A stretch of DNA of 64,000 nucleotides from Cliona cf. orientalis (Eukaryota > Porifera > Demospongiae > Clionaida > Clionaidae). The DNA is taken from NCBI GenBank assembly GCA_963930775.1, contig OZ005707.1, positions 2,542,001-2,606,000 on the forward strand, read 5' to 3'. The position numbers and the translations under genes are program-made. Shown one piece after another: positions 21,690-31,783 of this stretch. Below the pieces are notes generated by a model. The model saw nothing but the letters and a program-made list of their open reading frames with translations, was not told the DNA's origin and made no database searches. The number at the start of each line of letters is the position of its first letter. Position 1 is the stretch's first letter.

Positions 21690-22100
21690 TAATGGATATA
21701 ACTGTAACTAAATGATTTAAACATGTTCCAAATGAAAATAAATTCCCTCCACCTCCAACAATGACAAGTTCATTACTATAAGATCGATGAACAGTTACAG
21801 TTTATCAATAAAGGGTATTCTTTTGTCATCTGCATGGAATAACCAACAAAGGATTCATCAACAGTATAATGAGTGAGTAGCTACAGATATTTACGACCAA
21901 TCATTGCAGCGGGTAATAAGTATCACACTCACAGGGCCTGGAGAGGGGAAGGTGTATCCTTGCCATACTTTGTTTGCCAGATCAAGCTTCAGTAGCTACT
22001 TCACAACACCCAAGCTGACTCAGTGACACTCCACTAACCAGCCATACTATGTTGTCCACTGCCAAGGTACTGGAAGCACCATACCTGTGGTATAGGACAT
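21690..22100 (-). pseudogene. Duplicated last two exons of TYW4 (decayed)
   Basis: 21965-22100 matches TYW4 exon 13 and reads YGASSTLAVDNIVWLVSG before a stop (TGA). 21690-21840 matches exon 14 and retains [17 protein letters not shown], but a frame break upstream gives TAG TAA. Order and strand are the same as in the functional gene, and the two exons are separated by only about 110 bp rather than 2.2 kb. This is a DNA-level partial duplication with the intron kept, not a retrocopy. Confidence 0.75.
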
Positions 22101-22357
22101 ACGTTAGTGTATGAACTCTAATCACTAACCATTGCACGCAATAATCAATTGAAAATTAATGATATTGCAGTATAAGAGTAATAATATTTATTATACTTGC
22201 TACTCTCATATCAATTCTCATGTTCTGTAGCCTTCTGAGAGTGCTGCAGGAGGTGCATGAAGCTAAGAGACCAAAGACAACCGTTGGCGGTCTGAAGTGG
22301 AACGGGCTGCAAAGGAAGGAGAGACGGGTACTTTCTCCCTTGTCGGATGATCATTGA

Positions 22358-22779
22358 TAGCCTCGTCCCCAGGCCACTCCCACGTTTTCAATGTTACACG
22401 CAGAAAAGGGGGAGGGCCTGGTACGCGAAGTCACGTGATGGAGAGAGAAGGTGAGAGAAGGTCCACAACACCTCGCGGGTCGAAGGTCACCAGACTTATG
22501 AGCGCTACAGCTCGCAAATGATAAGAAATATAGAGATATCGCTGTCATACGAGTAAAAGGTGATCCTTCGTCGGCTCAAACTGTATGTTTGTAGTTGATA
22601 GAAGGCATGGATAGCGTAGAAACGCCCCGGTTTTGTTGACCTCGATCGACCTACTTTTCGTTCGCGTCATGCCACGTCACGATCGATCATCATGACACTA
22701 TGCACGTGACTTCGCGTACCAGGCCCTCCCGTTTTTTGCGTGCAACATTAAAAACTGGGAGGGCCTGGGGACGAGGCTA
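22358..22779. mobile_element. Foldback MITE with 9 bp target duplication (TAGCCTCG family)
   Basis: Long inverted arms: the left begins 'tagcctcgtccccaggcc' and runs past 'ggcctggtacgcgaagtcac'; the right mirrors it and ends 'ggcctggggacgaggcta'. 'gatcattga' flanks both sides exactly (22349-22357 and 22780-22788). A 9 bp duplication with long inverted termini fits Mutator-like non-autonomous elements. Partial relatives lie near 44265, 45470 and 55220. Confidence 0.85.
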
Positions 22780-23084
22780 GATCATTGACTTGAAAGATGG
22801 AATGGGAAAGGGGGCAATACTTATTTATAATATAAATTATAGTGGGAAATTTTGGGGTTCAGTTTCATGTATAATTATTATAGGCAATCTTTATCGTTTC
22901 ACAGGCTTAATTTTCGCAGATATTACGTGTGATCATGCCCATTACAAACTGTACATCGTGATAATTAACTGTATGTTTCACAGTTAATTAATCTATCATC
23001 CATGAAAACTGGACCCTCGAAACTTCCTGCTATAATATGTGCGGTATTAAAACTTGTTTTATTATAGTGATTTTGTAATAACTT

Positions 23085-23240
23085 GCGAGTCGCTGAGCTG
23101 AAGGATTTCCGAAAGTCTGTTGGTCAAAAGGCAACTGGACGCAAGCCTGAGTTGATTGATCTAGTCAAGACTGATTACTTTGAACAATTAATGACCCTCT
23201 ATATTAAATACAGTATACGGCAACTGTACATGTTGAGGTT
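23085..23240 (+). pseudogene. SAP-domain-like fragment
   Basis: The frame reads RVAELKDFRKSVGQKATG, then RKPELIDLVKTDYFEQL, a good match to the 35-residue SAP helix-extended-helix DNA-binding motif. It then runs into IKYSIRQLYMLRF and a stop. No neighbouring exons were recognised. SAP modules often occur in transposon-encoded proteins, so this is probably a stranded fragment. Confidence 0.5.
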
Positions 23241-23785
23241 TTAGTGTAGCTAATTGCAACATGATACTACCAGGCACTGTATTGTTTGCAGCTGTACAAT
23301 CTGGTATGATAATATTAAAGTGGGTAAATAATTGTGGATCTCGTTATGTACACAAGAACTTTCAAGAGAAGGAAAAAAAAAGTCAAAGCGTAAAGCAAAA
23401 TTTAAACCCGCTATAGCTAGCTATAATACATTCTGTTCCACACACAAGAACCCCAACCACTTGATCACCACTGTTGTTGCTGCTGGCAATCATTATTTTA
23501 CCTATTTCATAGACTAACCCTGCTAAGTATAGTCATTGGCAACCCAGCCCCTCCCATCCGTGCCGCGTATATGTAATTATAATATTACTAGAAAGATGAT
23601 AATCATCATGCGGGGCGAGCCTTCGCTCATGGCATGATCAGGTGTTACTGTATTAAACATTTAAATTTTAAGTGACTGCAAACTCTACCACCCTTAGGCT
23701 ACTGTATGCCATTTAGATGCCACTCTAGCCCAGTAGCAGTGCCAATTAAAGCACACAGAACAGTAGTAGTTTCAGGCTCTTGTCT

Positions 23786-23855
23786 GAGATCATGGCACAA
23801 TTCTTGCCTATCTAGCCGCGGTTACAGTTCAATTCTTTTTGTGCCATGATCTCAG
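23786..23855. repeat. Inverted repeat hairpin
   Basis: 'gagatcatggcacaattctt' faces 'aattctttttgtgccatgat' plus 'ctc' across about 20 bases. No gene context. Confidence 0.75.
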
Positions 23856-24017
23856 TACAGTAGTTGGTCAAGCATCCAAACTGGAGCAGTTAGCACAGGC
23901 TCTCTGTCTGATCACAGCATCATTCTTTATATACGTCATTTTAGCTATCTCTTACTGCGAGTCTATGGCTCCAACTCAACATGAACAAGTGACTCTGGTC
24001 GTATGCTGCTCAATAGT

Positions 24018-24072
24018 TAGTCTCGTGGAGCCAGACCCCTATGCGCGGGGAGGGTCTGGCTCCGCGAGACTA
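24018..24072. repeat. Hairpin element
   Basis: 'tagtctcgtggagccagacc' pairs with 'ggtctggctccgcgagacta' (one mismatch) around 'cctatgcgcggggag'. Probably a very small foldback transposon. Confidence 0.8.
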
Positions 24073-24276
24073 CTCGATAGTGTGCTCAATGAAGCAGTCT
24101 TTGAGCCCACGCTAGCGCACTGCAGTCAGTCAGCGCGAGCACCATGGCTAACGATTCTGGCGTGCCGAGCCTAGCTTCATTCCTCTGCATAAATGACGAC
24201 CTTTAGAGAGGTCACGATCTAACATTAATACGCGCGCTAAATCGTTCATAGTGATGATGTAATGCACAAGCATATT

Positions 24277-24286
24277 GCGCATGCGC
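24277..24286. promoter_or_regulatory. GCGCATGCGC palindrome (NRF1-type site)
   Basis: TGCGCATGCGCT here matches the NRF1 consensus YGCGCAYGCGCR at all but the last base. It lies 209 bp upstream of the ATG at 24495. A regulatory role is inferred from position and from similar sites before two other genes in the window. Confidence 0.4.
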
Positions 24287-24494
24287 TATGAGCACGTGGA
24301 CGACGTATCGCTACATACATACATAGATACATACATACATAGGTACAGCGAATTCGCCATATGTTACTCTTGTATTCGGGGCTCGCTCAGGCTCGCCCCG
24401 AATTATACGCGCGCGTGATTGCGTCATAACCACGCGCCAGATCTGGTATATTATGCATGGTAATGATCGTCTCATCAATCCCGCCCCGTAAAAG

Positions 24495-25187
24495 ATGGCG
24501 GAGGGAAAGCGTGGTTCTTTCGCTATTTCCAGTGTTTCTTCGCTATCCAGTATTGGATCGGGGTCGAGCAGCACTCATATTTCAAGTCTCCAAGCTTCAG
24601 GAAATGTTGCAGCCCCATCTTATATCAACCTGAGCATGCCAAATCCAGCGCCTGAAGATGCTGAAGGGAGTCAGGGTCAGAACGCAGAATCGGGTGAAAA
24701 AGTGGAGGAAACTAGGAAATCCTTTGTGCAACAGGTTTCTAGTGCTAATAGCACTTACGCTAGTATGCTACCCTCAAAATTGAGTTACGAGTTTAAGCTC
24801 GTACATGGAAAAAAGTGTTTCCATTGGTTTTTTCTGTTAAAAATCAAGGATTCTCAGCTCCCCTACATAACTCTGGAGATTCAAACCTCTGACCTACATG
24901 ATCTCATTCCAACTGTTCAGAATATCGAAAATGGTGCCATTTCCATAACAGAGGCATTTTCACATTCAAACACCACGGTATTAACCGATTTAGACGTGTA
25001 CGATGGAAGATTGCAAGACCTGTGTGAGATTGCTGATGAAGTTGTAGAGGCTATGAAAGAGTACAATGTGGTTAGTAGTAACTGTCAACACTTCTGTAAT
25101 AATGTTCTAAATAAACTTGGGAGAAAGATATTCAGTACCACCGTTGGTCATCAGTGTACCCAGTGCAAAGCCTATAGGAAGCCTTAG
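24495..25187 (+). CDS. Papain-fold (LRAT/PPPDE-like) protein, single exon
   Basis: 230 aa from ATG at 24495. The first ~90 residues are Ser-rich and low complexity. The conserved part carries HW at 110-111 (FHWFFLLKIKDS), a short beta segment LPYITLEI, then SNCQHFCNN with Cys197. This H...NC arrangement is the permuted NlpC/P60-LRAT or PPPDE papain-like fold, which includes acyltransferases and deSUMOylating/deubiquitinating peptidases. The active nucleophile would be Cys197 with His110. It is paralogous to 42900-43796 (same LPYIT, VY.G.L.D...ADE and NNCQ.FCN motifs) but has no death domain and ends soon after the Cys box with a Cys-rich tail. Enzymatic activity is unproven. Confidence 0.65.
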   Translation: MAEGKRGSFAISSVSSLSSIGSGSSSTHISSLQASGNVAAPSYINLSMPNPAPEDAEGSQGQNAESGEKVEETRKSFVQQVSSANSTYASMLPSKLSYEFKLVHGKKCFHWFFLLKIKDSQLPYITLEIQTSDLHDLIPTVQNIENGAISITEAFSHSNTTVLTDLDVYDGRLQDLCEIADEVVEAMKEYNVVSSNCQHFCNNVLNKLGRKIFSTTVGHQCTQCKAYRKP

Positions 25188-25730
25188 GGAGTGGCTATCT
25201 TCAAACTTGACTGACTTCAATAAACAATATTATTATTGCAGGCCCCAAATCTTCCTCCCCCAAGCCTCATGTCATTTATGCTTAACAGAAATATTATACT
25301 GAATCAGATGTAACCCATTTCCACATTAATTTTGTCATAATATTATTATTATCTGTGCTTGATTTGCTTTGTAGCTATTATTATAGCTTTGTTATAACGG
25401 ATTACCATATTAGGAATGGTCACCATGAACACATGTTAGAGACGTTTTTCCATATTAACAAATTAGCATTCATCAATTGTCAGTCCTTAAACATTATAAT
25501 TAATTTTGTGTACATCTCATCTGTTACCCCCACCATATCATGTATTTAAAACCCTGTGAAACTGACCCAGATTAAGATTCATTTCCAGAGATATTTCTGC
25601 TGTGTACTATAAAGCGCCTGCTAGCTAACCTGCTTCCATTAAATTTTACCATTATTATTATTATTAGCTTTATAGCAGTCAGGGAATTGGGTGATGAGAT
25701 GATATAAAATCAGTTGATATATAGGCCAGA
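25188..25730. other. Intergenic, no gene seen
   Basis: AT-rich 3' flank of the papain-fold gene. An alternative frame continues past the stop to 25302, but without recognisable motifs. Confidence 0.5.
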
Positions 25731-26106
25731 TACCGTATACTCTGGTTAATAAGCGCATGCGCTTATAGCGTAAACGGAACGACAGTATGCACATAACCAC
25801 GCCCACAAACGTTTGGGCACGTGATGGCTGCGAGGCCCGCTCGCGCTAGCGCTAGCTGGCTCGATCGATCGAGCGCTTTAGCGTTTACAGCTGCCGCTCA
25901 AGACGACGAGTGCTGGCGATTTGTCTGAAATTCGATCTTCTTGCATGATATGGCCATCATTTCTCCAAAGATATCTGGACTCCACATACTTTCCAGCCGG
26001 TCAAGGTCAGGTTCATAGAACGCCACGCCTATTAAGCGCATGCGCTTAATAAACAATGGCTTGTGACGAGAAGAGAGCATGCGCTTAATAACCAGAGTTT
26101 ACGGTA
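25731..26106. mobile_element. MITE with TACCGTA ends and GCGCATGC arms
   Basis: The left arm 'taccgtatactctggttaat' plus 'aagcgcatgcgctta' mirrors the right arm ending 'aataaccagagtttacggta'. The interior holds a second copy of 'taagcgcatgcgctta' near 26035. 376 bp, no coding capacity. Confidence 0.8.
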
Positions 26107-26406
26107 ACTGCTGACAGACTAACTCCATTTAAATTTTATCAGTATTTATGGTCAGAACTCACATTGAAAAATACTGACAAATCCGTATACTTGGAGGCAC
26201 TGTAAGCGTTATTTTCTGACGGGGGGTGGTTTTTTTTTTATAATACATTTATGCATACATACAGATGAAGATAAATTGCGTAAATGAGGAATGTATGCAT
26301 AGGGTACATAAATAGTGTCTTAAATATACACTAATATAAATATGTACCCGAAAAGACTAAAGAGTCAATAATTATAAGACTTAGTGATATGATCAACATG
26401 GGACTA

Positions 26407-27160
26407 GTAGCTAATTACGTTTGAAGGACAACAGAGAGGGGGATGATGCAATTTCATATGGTAATAAGTTCCACTGTGAAATAGTACGAGGGAAGAATGA
26501 ATGGTAGAGAACATCAGTGCGAGCCGAGATACTGCTGAGCCAGATGCCTGGCTTCCTGTGAACGTGTGGAGTATGCATTTGAGTATACTTGGAGACTGGA
26601 GCATTTGGAAATATACAGCATCCCCACACAATTTTAAATAAATGGCTCAGGCTCAAGTACTCCCTGCGTGCATCCAAGTTGGGTAGTTGGTATTGGCTCA
26701 GTAGATGGCTGTAGTTTGCCCCCCAGTCCTTGGAGCACATTCTAAGAGCAAATTTTTGGACTGCTTCTAATTTGTTGATGTCCTTAGAATGATGTGGACT
26801 CCAAACAGGAGCAGCATACTCCAAGTGGGGGCGTATCAGAGCGATGTACAGTTTATGGAGAGCCTCTGAGCTGGACCAAGGATAGAAATGACGGTAGCTA
26901 CAACATCCCGACGAGCCTACGAGCCTTGGTTGATATAGAACTGATGTGGGTAGACCATGATAGGGTGCTTGTTATGATGACACCAAGGTACTTATATTCG
27001 GTAACTTGCTCTAGTGGGTTGTTATGACTCAGAGGGTGAGTGTTGGGTTTTGGACACCTCTGTTTCTAAGTTTTGATATGATCATAAACTTGCATTTAGT
27101 TGAGTTCAAGCAAAGGTTGTTCTGCCTACGCCAGGGTAGTGATAAAAAGGGAAACGGGAA
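26407..27160 (-). mobile_element. Non-LTR retrotransposon (LINE) 3' remnant, RT C-terminus
   Basis: Frames on the minus strand give STKCKFMIISKLRNRG, VTEYKYLGVIITS, LHKLYIALIRPHLEYAAPVW, then HHSKDINKLEAVQKFALRM and SFFPRTISQWNLLP. This is the thumb/C-terminal region of a CR1/Jockey-like reverse transcriptase. The YxDD catalytic part is absent, and the frame changes at least twice upstream of 26825. It is a 5'-truncated dead copy, as usual for LINEs. Confidence 0.85.
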
Positions 27161-28268
27161 ATGAGGAAATGGGAAACGGAGAAACGTGGAAATGAAGAAA
27201 TGAACTGGAAATGGTCGTCATTTGACTTGAAACTAAGAGACTCACAAACTGTCCTGATCTGTGAGCTAGCTATAGACTAACTTTATCTGGCATTAAGGAT
27301 TTTGACAGCTCTACCTGCACACCGTGGTACCCTCTATTATCTATGGTGGTACCAGTGTACTGATAGTAATACACTACCAATGATGATCCGTGCCTCTTGA
27401 TTGATGGTACTTAGCTAGAATCCTGTCTCAAATTTATGGGCAAGTGGGCCTATAGATAGCCGGGGCCTGTGCACACCTAGTATCACAAACCAAACCCTCC
27501 CTCAGCGGGTTTATGCCACTCAGAAAGAACTTCTGGTAAACCCTGTAGAATGTGTGGAGCCTGTCTGGCCTGGGCTTCCAGTGAGACAGGGCAACCGTTA
27601 TGGGATAGCAAAGTCTTTTTTACGTATATTATACTAAAAACTAATGGCGGAAGGCTATGCATAGCTATATTATTACTGACTCTGATGTACTAGGTGGATA
27701 TGATTGTCCCTACAAATCTGCTATAATTCTAGTGTATATTTTGATACTGCAATCCCTATTTCATCCTTTAATACCCAAGGAGGCTACAATTTTTGTTATT
27801 AATTTTGTAGTGACTTGGAAACCGGGCCTCAATGACTTGAGTCTACACTTTATATGGCTTTTCCATTAAATTTTTATAAGCAAATACCCCCTATTGAGGA
27901 GCAAATTGTGAAATGACCCCCAAGAACTAATTGACTCGTTTTGCCCCTTAAGAATAATTAATTTGGACAATTGAACCCCTAGGATGAATAGTAAATTCAA
28001 GTTATCTGATGTATCATGGTAGGGCCTATACTACGGTTTAATAGTACAAGCAAATATCTCGCAGGCCAGCTCATGCAGAGAGTAGTTTGTACTATTAAAC
28101 TATAGGCCCTACATTATACATACGCTCTGGAACTACAAGTTTAGCATGACAGTGGCTCTCATATCACTCGGATACCATAGGCATCCCAGTGTTTTGACGA
28201 CCATTTCCCGTTCATTTCTTCATTTCCACGTTTCTCCGTTTCCCATTTCCTCATTTCCCGTTCCCCTT
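27147..28268. mobile_element. Foldback element with ~75 bp inverted arms
   Basis: The arm at 27150-27222 (acgggaaatgaggaaatggg ... ggaaatggtcgtc) and the arm at 28195-28265 (gacgaccatttcccgttcat ... cctcatttcccgt) are near-perfect reverse complements. They enclose about 970 bp with no recognisable gene. The left end touches the LINE remnant and the right end lies 80 bp from integrase element copy 1. Confidence 0.75.
28021..28111. repeat. Nested hairpin MITE
   Basis: 'tagggcctatactacggttt' plus 'aatagtacaa' mirrors 'ttgtactattaaactatagg' plus 'cccta'. About 91 bp, nested in the foldback element. Confidence 0.75.
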
Positions 28269-28349
28269 TTAAGTTTTTATAACTAGACTCTACCCGCCCT
28301 GTATAGTCCCTGCTACGTGGGACCAATTTTAGCGTAAACGGCCGGTCCG

Positions 28350-30782
28350 TATGGCACGCCAAATGTAACATAATAGCACACTACGTGGAGACGTTCTTAA
28401 TTAGATTACTTATATCACGTGAGCATGCATGTCAACCTTTGACCCTCGAGTCTGCACCCGAGATTACGTCGAAAGTCAACGCTACGTTCACGGCCTCGAT
28501 TCTTTGACGCCTACGTCCAAATATCTGACCCTACGTTACTGAGCTAGAAACACTACGTCAACCGAGACACTTTGATCCGGACTCTTTTCGAATTCGAATT
28601 CTGCCCCCGCCACCTTTGACCTTCCAGGGTTTCGCCAACTTGCCCCTCCTCTCCGCCACCTTTGACCTCTAGATTGTTTTGCAACCGGCCATGGACGGAC
28701 CTCAGGGCTGGAGTGATTTGTTTCAGGAGATTTCACAACTGATGCAGTCAAGTAGTCGGCAATTTTCGACTGCGAATGAAGAATACATGGAGTATGTGTT
28801 GGAGAGATTGGCCATCTGCATTAGAAGTGTGAGCACAATTAAAGATCGAGTGGAAGAAGAAGTGGGTGGGGATGGCAGCCATGTATTGTTCCGAATCTAT
28901 CAGTTGTTGCGTGATATTGTAAGTCGGCTTCAAGTCCTTAGGCGTCAGTGGTCGGAGCAGCTTGAAAACCTAGCAATTCGGTTCAATTTTCACTATCAAG
29001 CTCCAACAGCTTCTGAAATTGCTACCTTGGGTCGTCCCAGATTCGAAATAACACGTGCTCAGTTGGATTACCTCCGTTCCTTATCTTTCTCGTGGACTGA
29101 AATTGCTCACTTACTGGGAGTGTCAAGAATGACTGTCTATCGAAGGCGTGTTGAATATGGACTAATGGAAGAGCCCAGTCACACTCTGACAGACGATGAT
29201 CTTGATGAAATTCTTCGTCAGCTAAGGGTCGAGTTACCTGAACTAGGCGAGACAATGGCAGCTGGACGTCTACGATCTCTGGGGTACAGGGTACCAAGAC
29301 AGCAACTCCGGGAAGGACTACGAAGGATAGACCCACTGAGTGCTGCCCTAAGATGGAGTACTAAGACCTCACGCCGCCCATACACAGTGTCTGGACCCAA
29401 CTGCTTGTGGCACATAGGTAAGTTACGTCAATGCACTGATAGTATATAACTAGTGATGATGAAAATCATCTGTGCTGGGGTGAGCCTTCGTGAAAGTCAC
29501 AAGATTTCTTTGGAAGATCATGCTCATGGCACTACCATCAGTGTCATGGGGCTGGTACTCCAGACTACAGTGGCATGTCAGTCAGTTGCATGAGTAGTGG
29601 CAGCATGCAGTGATGTTGGTTGTGGACCTGAACCTTGCCAGCGTGGTCAGGCACTCACCTTTCCAGTTTCATGAGGTCATCTGCCAAGTTGTGCAGTGTG
29701 TGCATGCACTTGACGACCATTACCTATGCGCACTTCATGAACTATCACCCATTCCGCAAACATATAGCATTATTATAAAACCACTTCCTGTCTCGTGTAT
29801 TTGACACTCGCTCAGGCTCGCCCCGAAATATGAGTTAGAGCGGGTGCCTGTGTGTGGCGTGTACTGCCACGGCCACACTATGCTGTGTACATATGCATGT
29901 ACAACGTCCTTACCACTTCCTTGTACATTTAAAATTGTGTTATTTCTATGCAGATGGGCATCACAAGCTTATACGCTGGCGAATGGTGACACATGGGGGA
30001 ATAGATGGTTATTCACGACTGATTGTGTACCTCCAGTGCTCCTCGAATAACAAATCGTCCACTGTCTACAAGCTATTCCTTGAAGCAACCAGACGCTACG
30101 GTCTTCCATCAAGAGTGAGGTCGGATCAGGGGGGAGAAAACTATGCAGTGGCAGTGCACATGCTACGCCACAGAGGAGTCGATCGAAACAGCATGATTAC
30201 CGGTGCTTCCATCCACAACCAGAGGATCGAGCGTCTCTGGCGAGATGTTCACCAGTCTGTCACCATTTTGTACTATCGTCTGTTTTACTTTCTGGAGAGT
30301 CAGCAGTTGCTTGACCCATTAAATGAGATTCACTTGTATGCACTGCATTATGTGTACCTTCCTCGGATTAGGCGTGCCTTGGATATCTTTCGGGAGGGAT
30401 GGAATCACCACAGCATTAGAACAGAGAGCAACCTTACTCCTCATCAACTCTATGTTCAAGGCACTCTCAGTATGCACTCGTCTGGCTTAAGTGCGCTGGA
30501 TTTCTTGGACGAGGTTGATGACATGTATGGAGTAGACGATGTGGATGATGTAGAGGCAAGTGTCAGGGGACCAGAAACTGTTACTGTGCCAGAATCTATT
30601 TTGACTGTTTCTGATGCTGTTTTGCAAGAACTAGCTCAAAGGGTAAATCCCTTGTCGGCAAGTGATAATTATGGAATCGACATATACCAGGAGGCAGTGG
30701 ACATGTTAACACAACATTTTGGTACCTAAGTGTTACATTGTTTTTTTTTTTCACTTGATCTGTCATCATAATAGTCATTGAT
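28350..30782 (+). mobile_element. HTH-integrase DNA element, copy 1
   Basis: The extent is defined by its inverted near-identical partner at 40321-42752. Shared sequence starts at 'tatggcacgcc' (28350) and ends at 'agtcattgat' (30782). The only length difference I found is a T run near 30741-30751 (11 versus 10). The upstream part (28382-28558) carries six TACGT words. The sequence 'ccgccacctttgacc' occurs twice just before the start codon. I see no clear terminal inverted repeat and no convincing target duplication, so the true ends may differ slightly. Confidence 0.9.
28691..30729 (+). CDS. HTH-DDE integrase-like transposase, copy 1, two exons
   Basis: Exons 28691-29417 and 29954-30729 (GT-AG, 536 bp intron) give 500 aa. 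The N-terminal half is helical, followed by a helix-turn-helix ([12 protein letters not shown]...[19 protein letters not shown]). The C-terminal half is a retroviral-type integrase core with Asp243 (LWHID), Asp300 (VRSDQGGEN) and Glu335 (HNQRIERLW), a DD34E triad. Family features [10 protein letters not shown] and [11 protein letters not shown] are familiar from unclassified integrase-like proteins of cnidarians, sponges and fish. The ATG at 28691 is chosen because upstream in-frame codons lack ATG. The intron splits the codon of catalytic Asp243. Intact in both copies, so probably recently active. Confidence 0.85.
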
Positions 30783-31783
30783 AAACATTAATTATTTTTG
30801 ATAACAGTTACTATTGATTGCATACATATGGCCAATTCCTGAATAATTATGAGTCTGAGTAATTAAATTTTAATATTATGTTATGGCATTGGACACGCTG
30901 GGGGGATGAATAATAATAATACAATATATGATGCTGGATCCAGAGTGGACCAATACTGCAGATCAAGAGCACTTATACTGAGCATTAAAGCCTCAATCTA
31001 TGGTTATAATTATGATGATTCCCCAAGCTCTATCAATGTGTATATACCATGCATCATATTATAATTATGATCTATGATATATACTCAGATGTTTTGTGAC
31101 CAAATGAGCTATTAGTATGTCAATAATTGTTTATAGTTAACAGGCTAGAATACAAGTGACCAGTATTATTATTATAATAATTATAAGTCATAACTTACTG
31201 CATGGATTCTCCATGATCTATGCATACATGCATGACACTGTGCACACACAATGCCTTGCCTCCTCTTGCACACTCAGAGCAAAGAATTTCATGATCTGCA
31301 AATTATCATCCTATAGTCTTGCTAACGCTGTGTCTGGAGACCCTCATGCATGAATGGTAATAATCATAGTTCAAGCTCCAAGTGACATTACTTTATACAA
31401 TTTGTCATACTATACTATCTCAGCACAACATTGCAGCAGTGATTGTGGGACACCATCAAGTACATGTGATTGGCAGATACCATCAAATTGAATCACTCAG
31501 CTACAGCCCAGCATACTCCAACCACTACACTGTAGGTAGTATTACTGTACCAGGATTCTTGCTGATCATACATCACTGGACTTCAATTCCTTATAATGAA
31601 TATTACACAATATCATAAAAGAATATTATTACCACACCAATAATATTATTATTAACAATAATACTTTTCCTCAAAATACTATAATTACATTATGTATTAA
31701 TTTTTCTCAACATTCTCAATAGTTGTAGCTGTAATAGTATTGGTACTCGGTCAAATTTTCATTACTTAATGTAGTTTATTCTG
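30783..31783. other. Intergenic, no gene seen
   Basis: AT-rich spacer between integrase copy 1 and the 3' end of the E3 ligase gene. Only short frames without homology are present. Confidence 0.6.

Noticed and set aside
29022..29336. 104-codon frame opposite the transposase
   Set aside because: Antisense shadow of the HTH region; it is repeated at 41766-42080 only because the element is duplicated.
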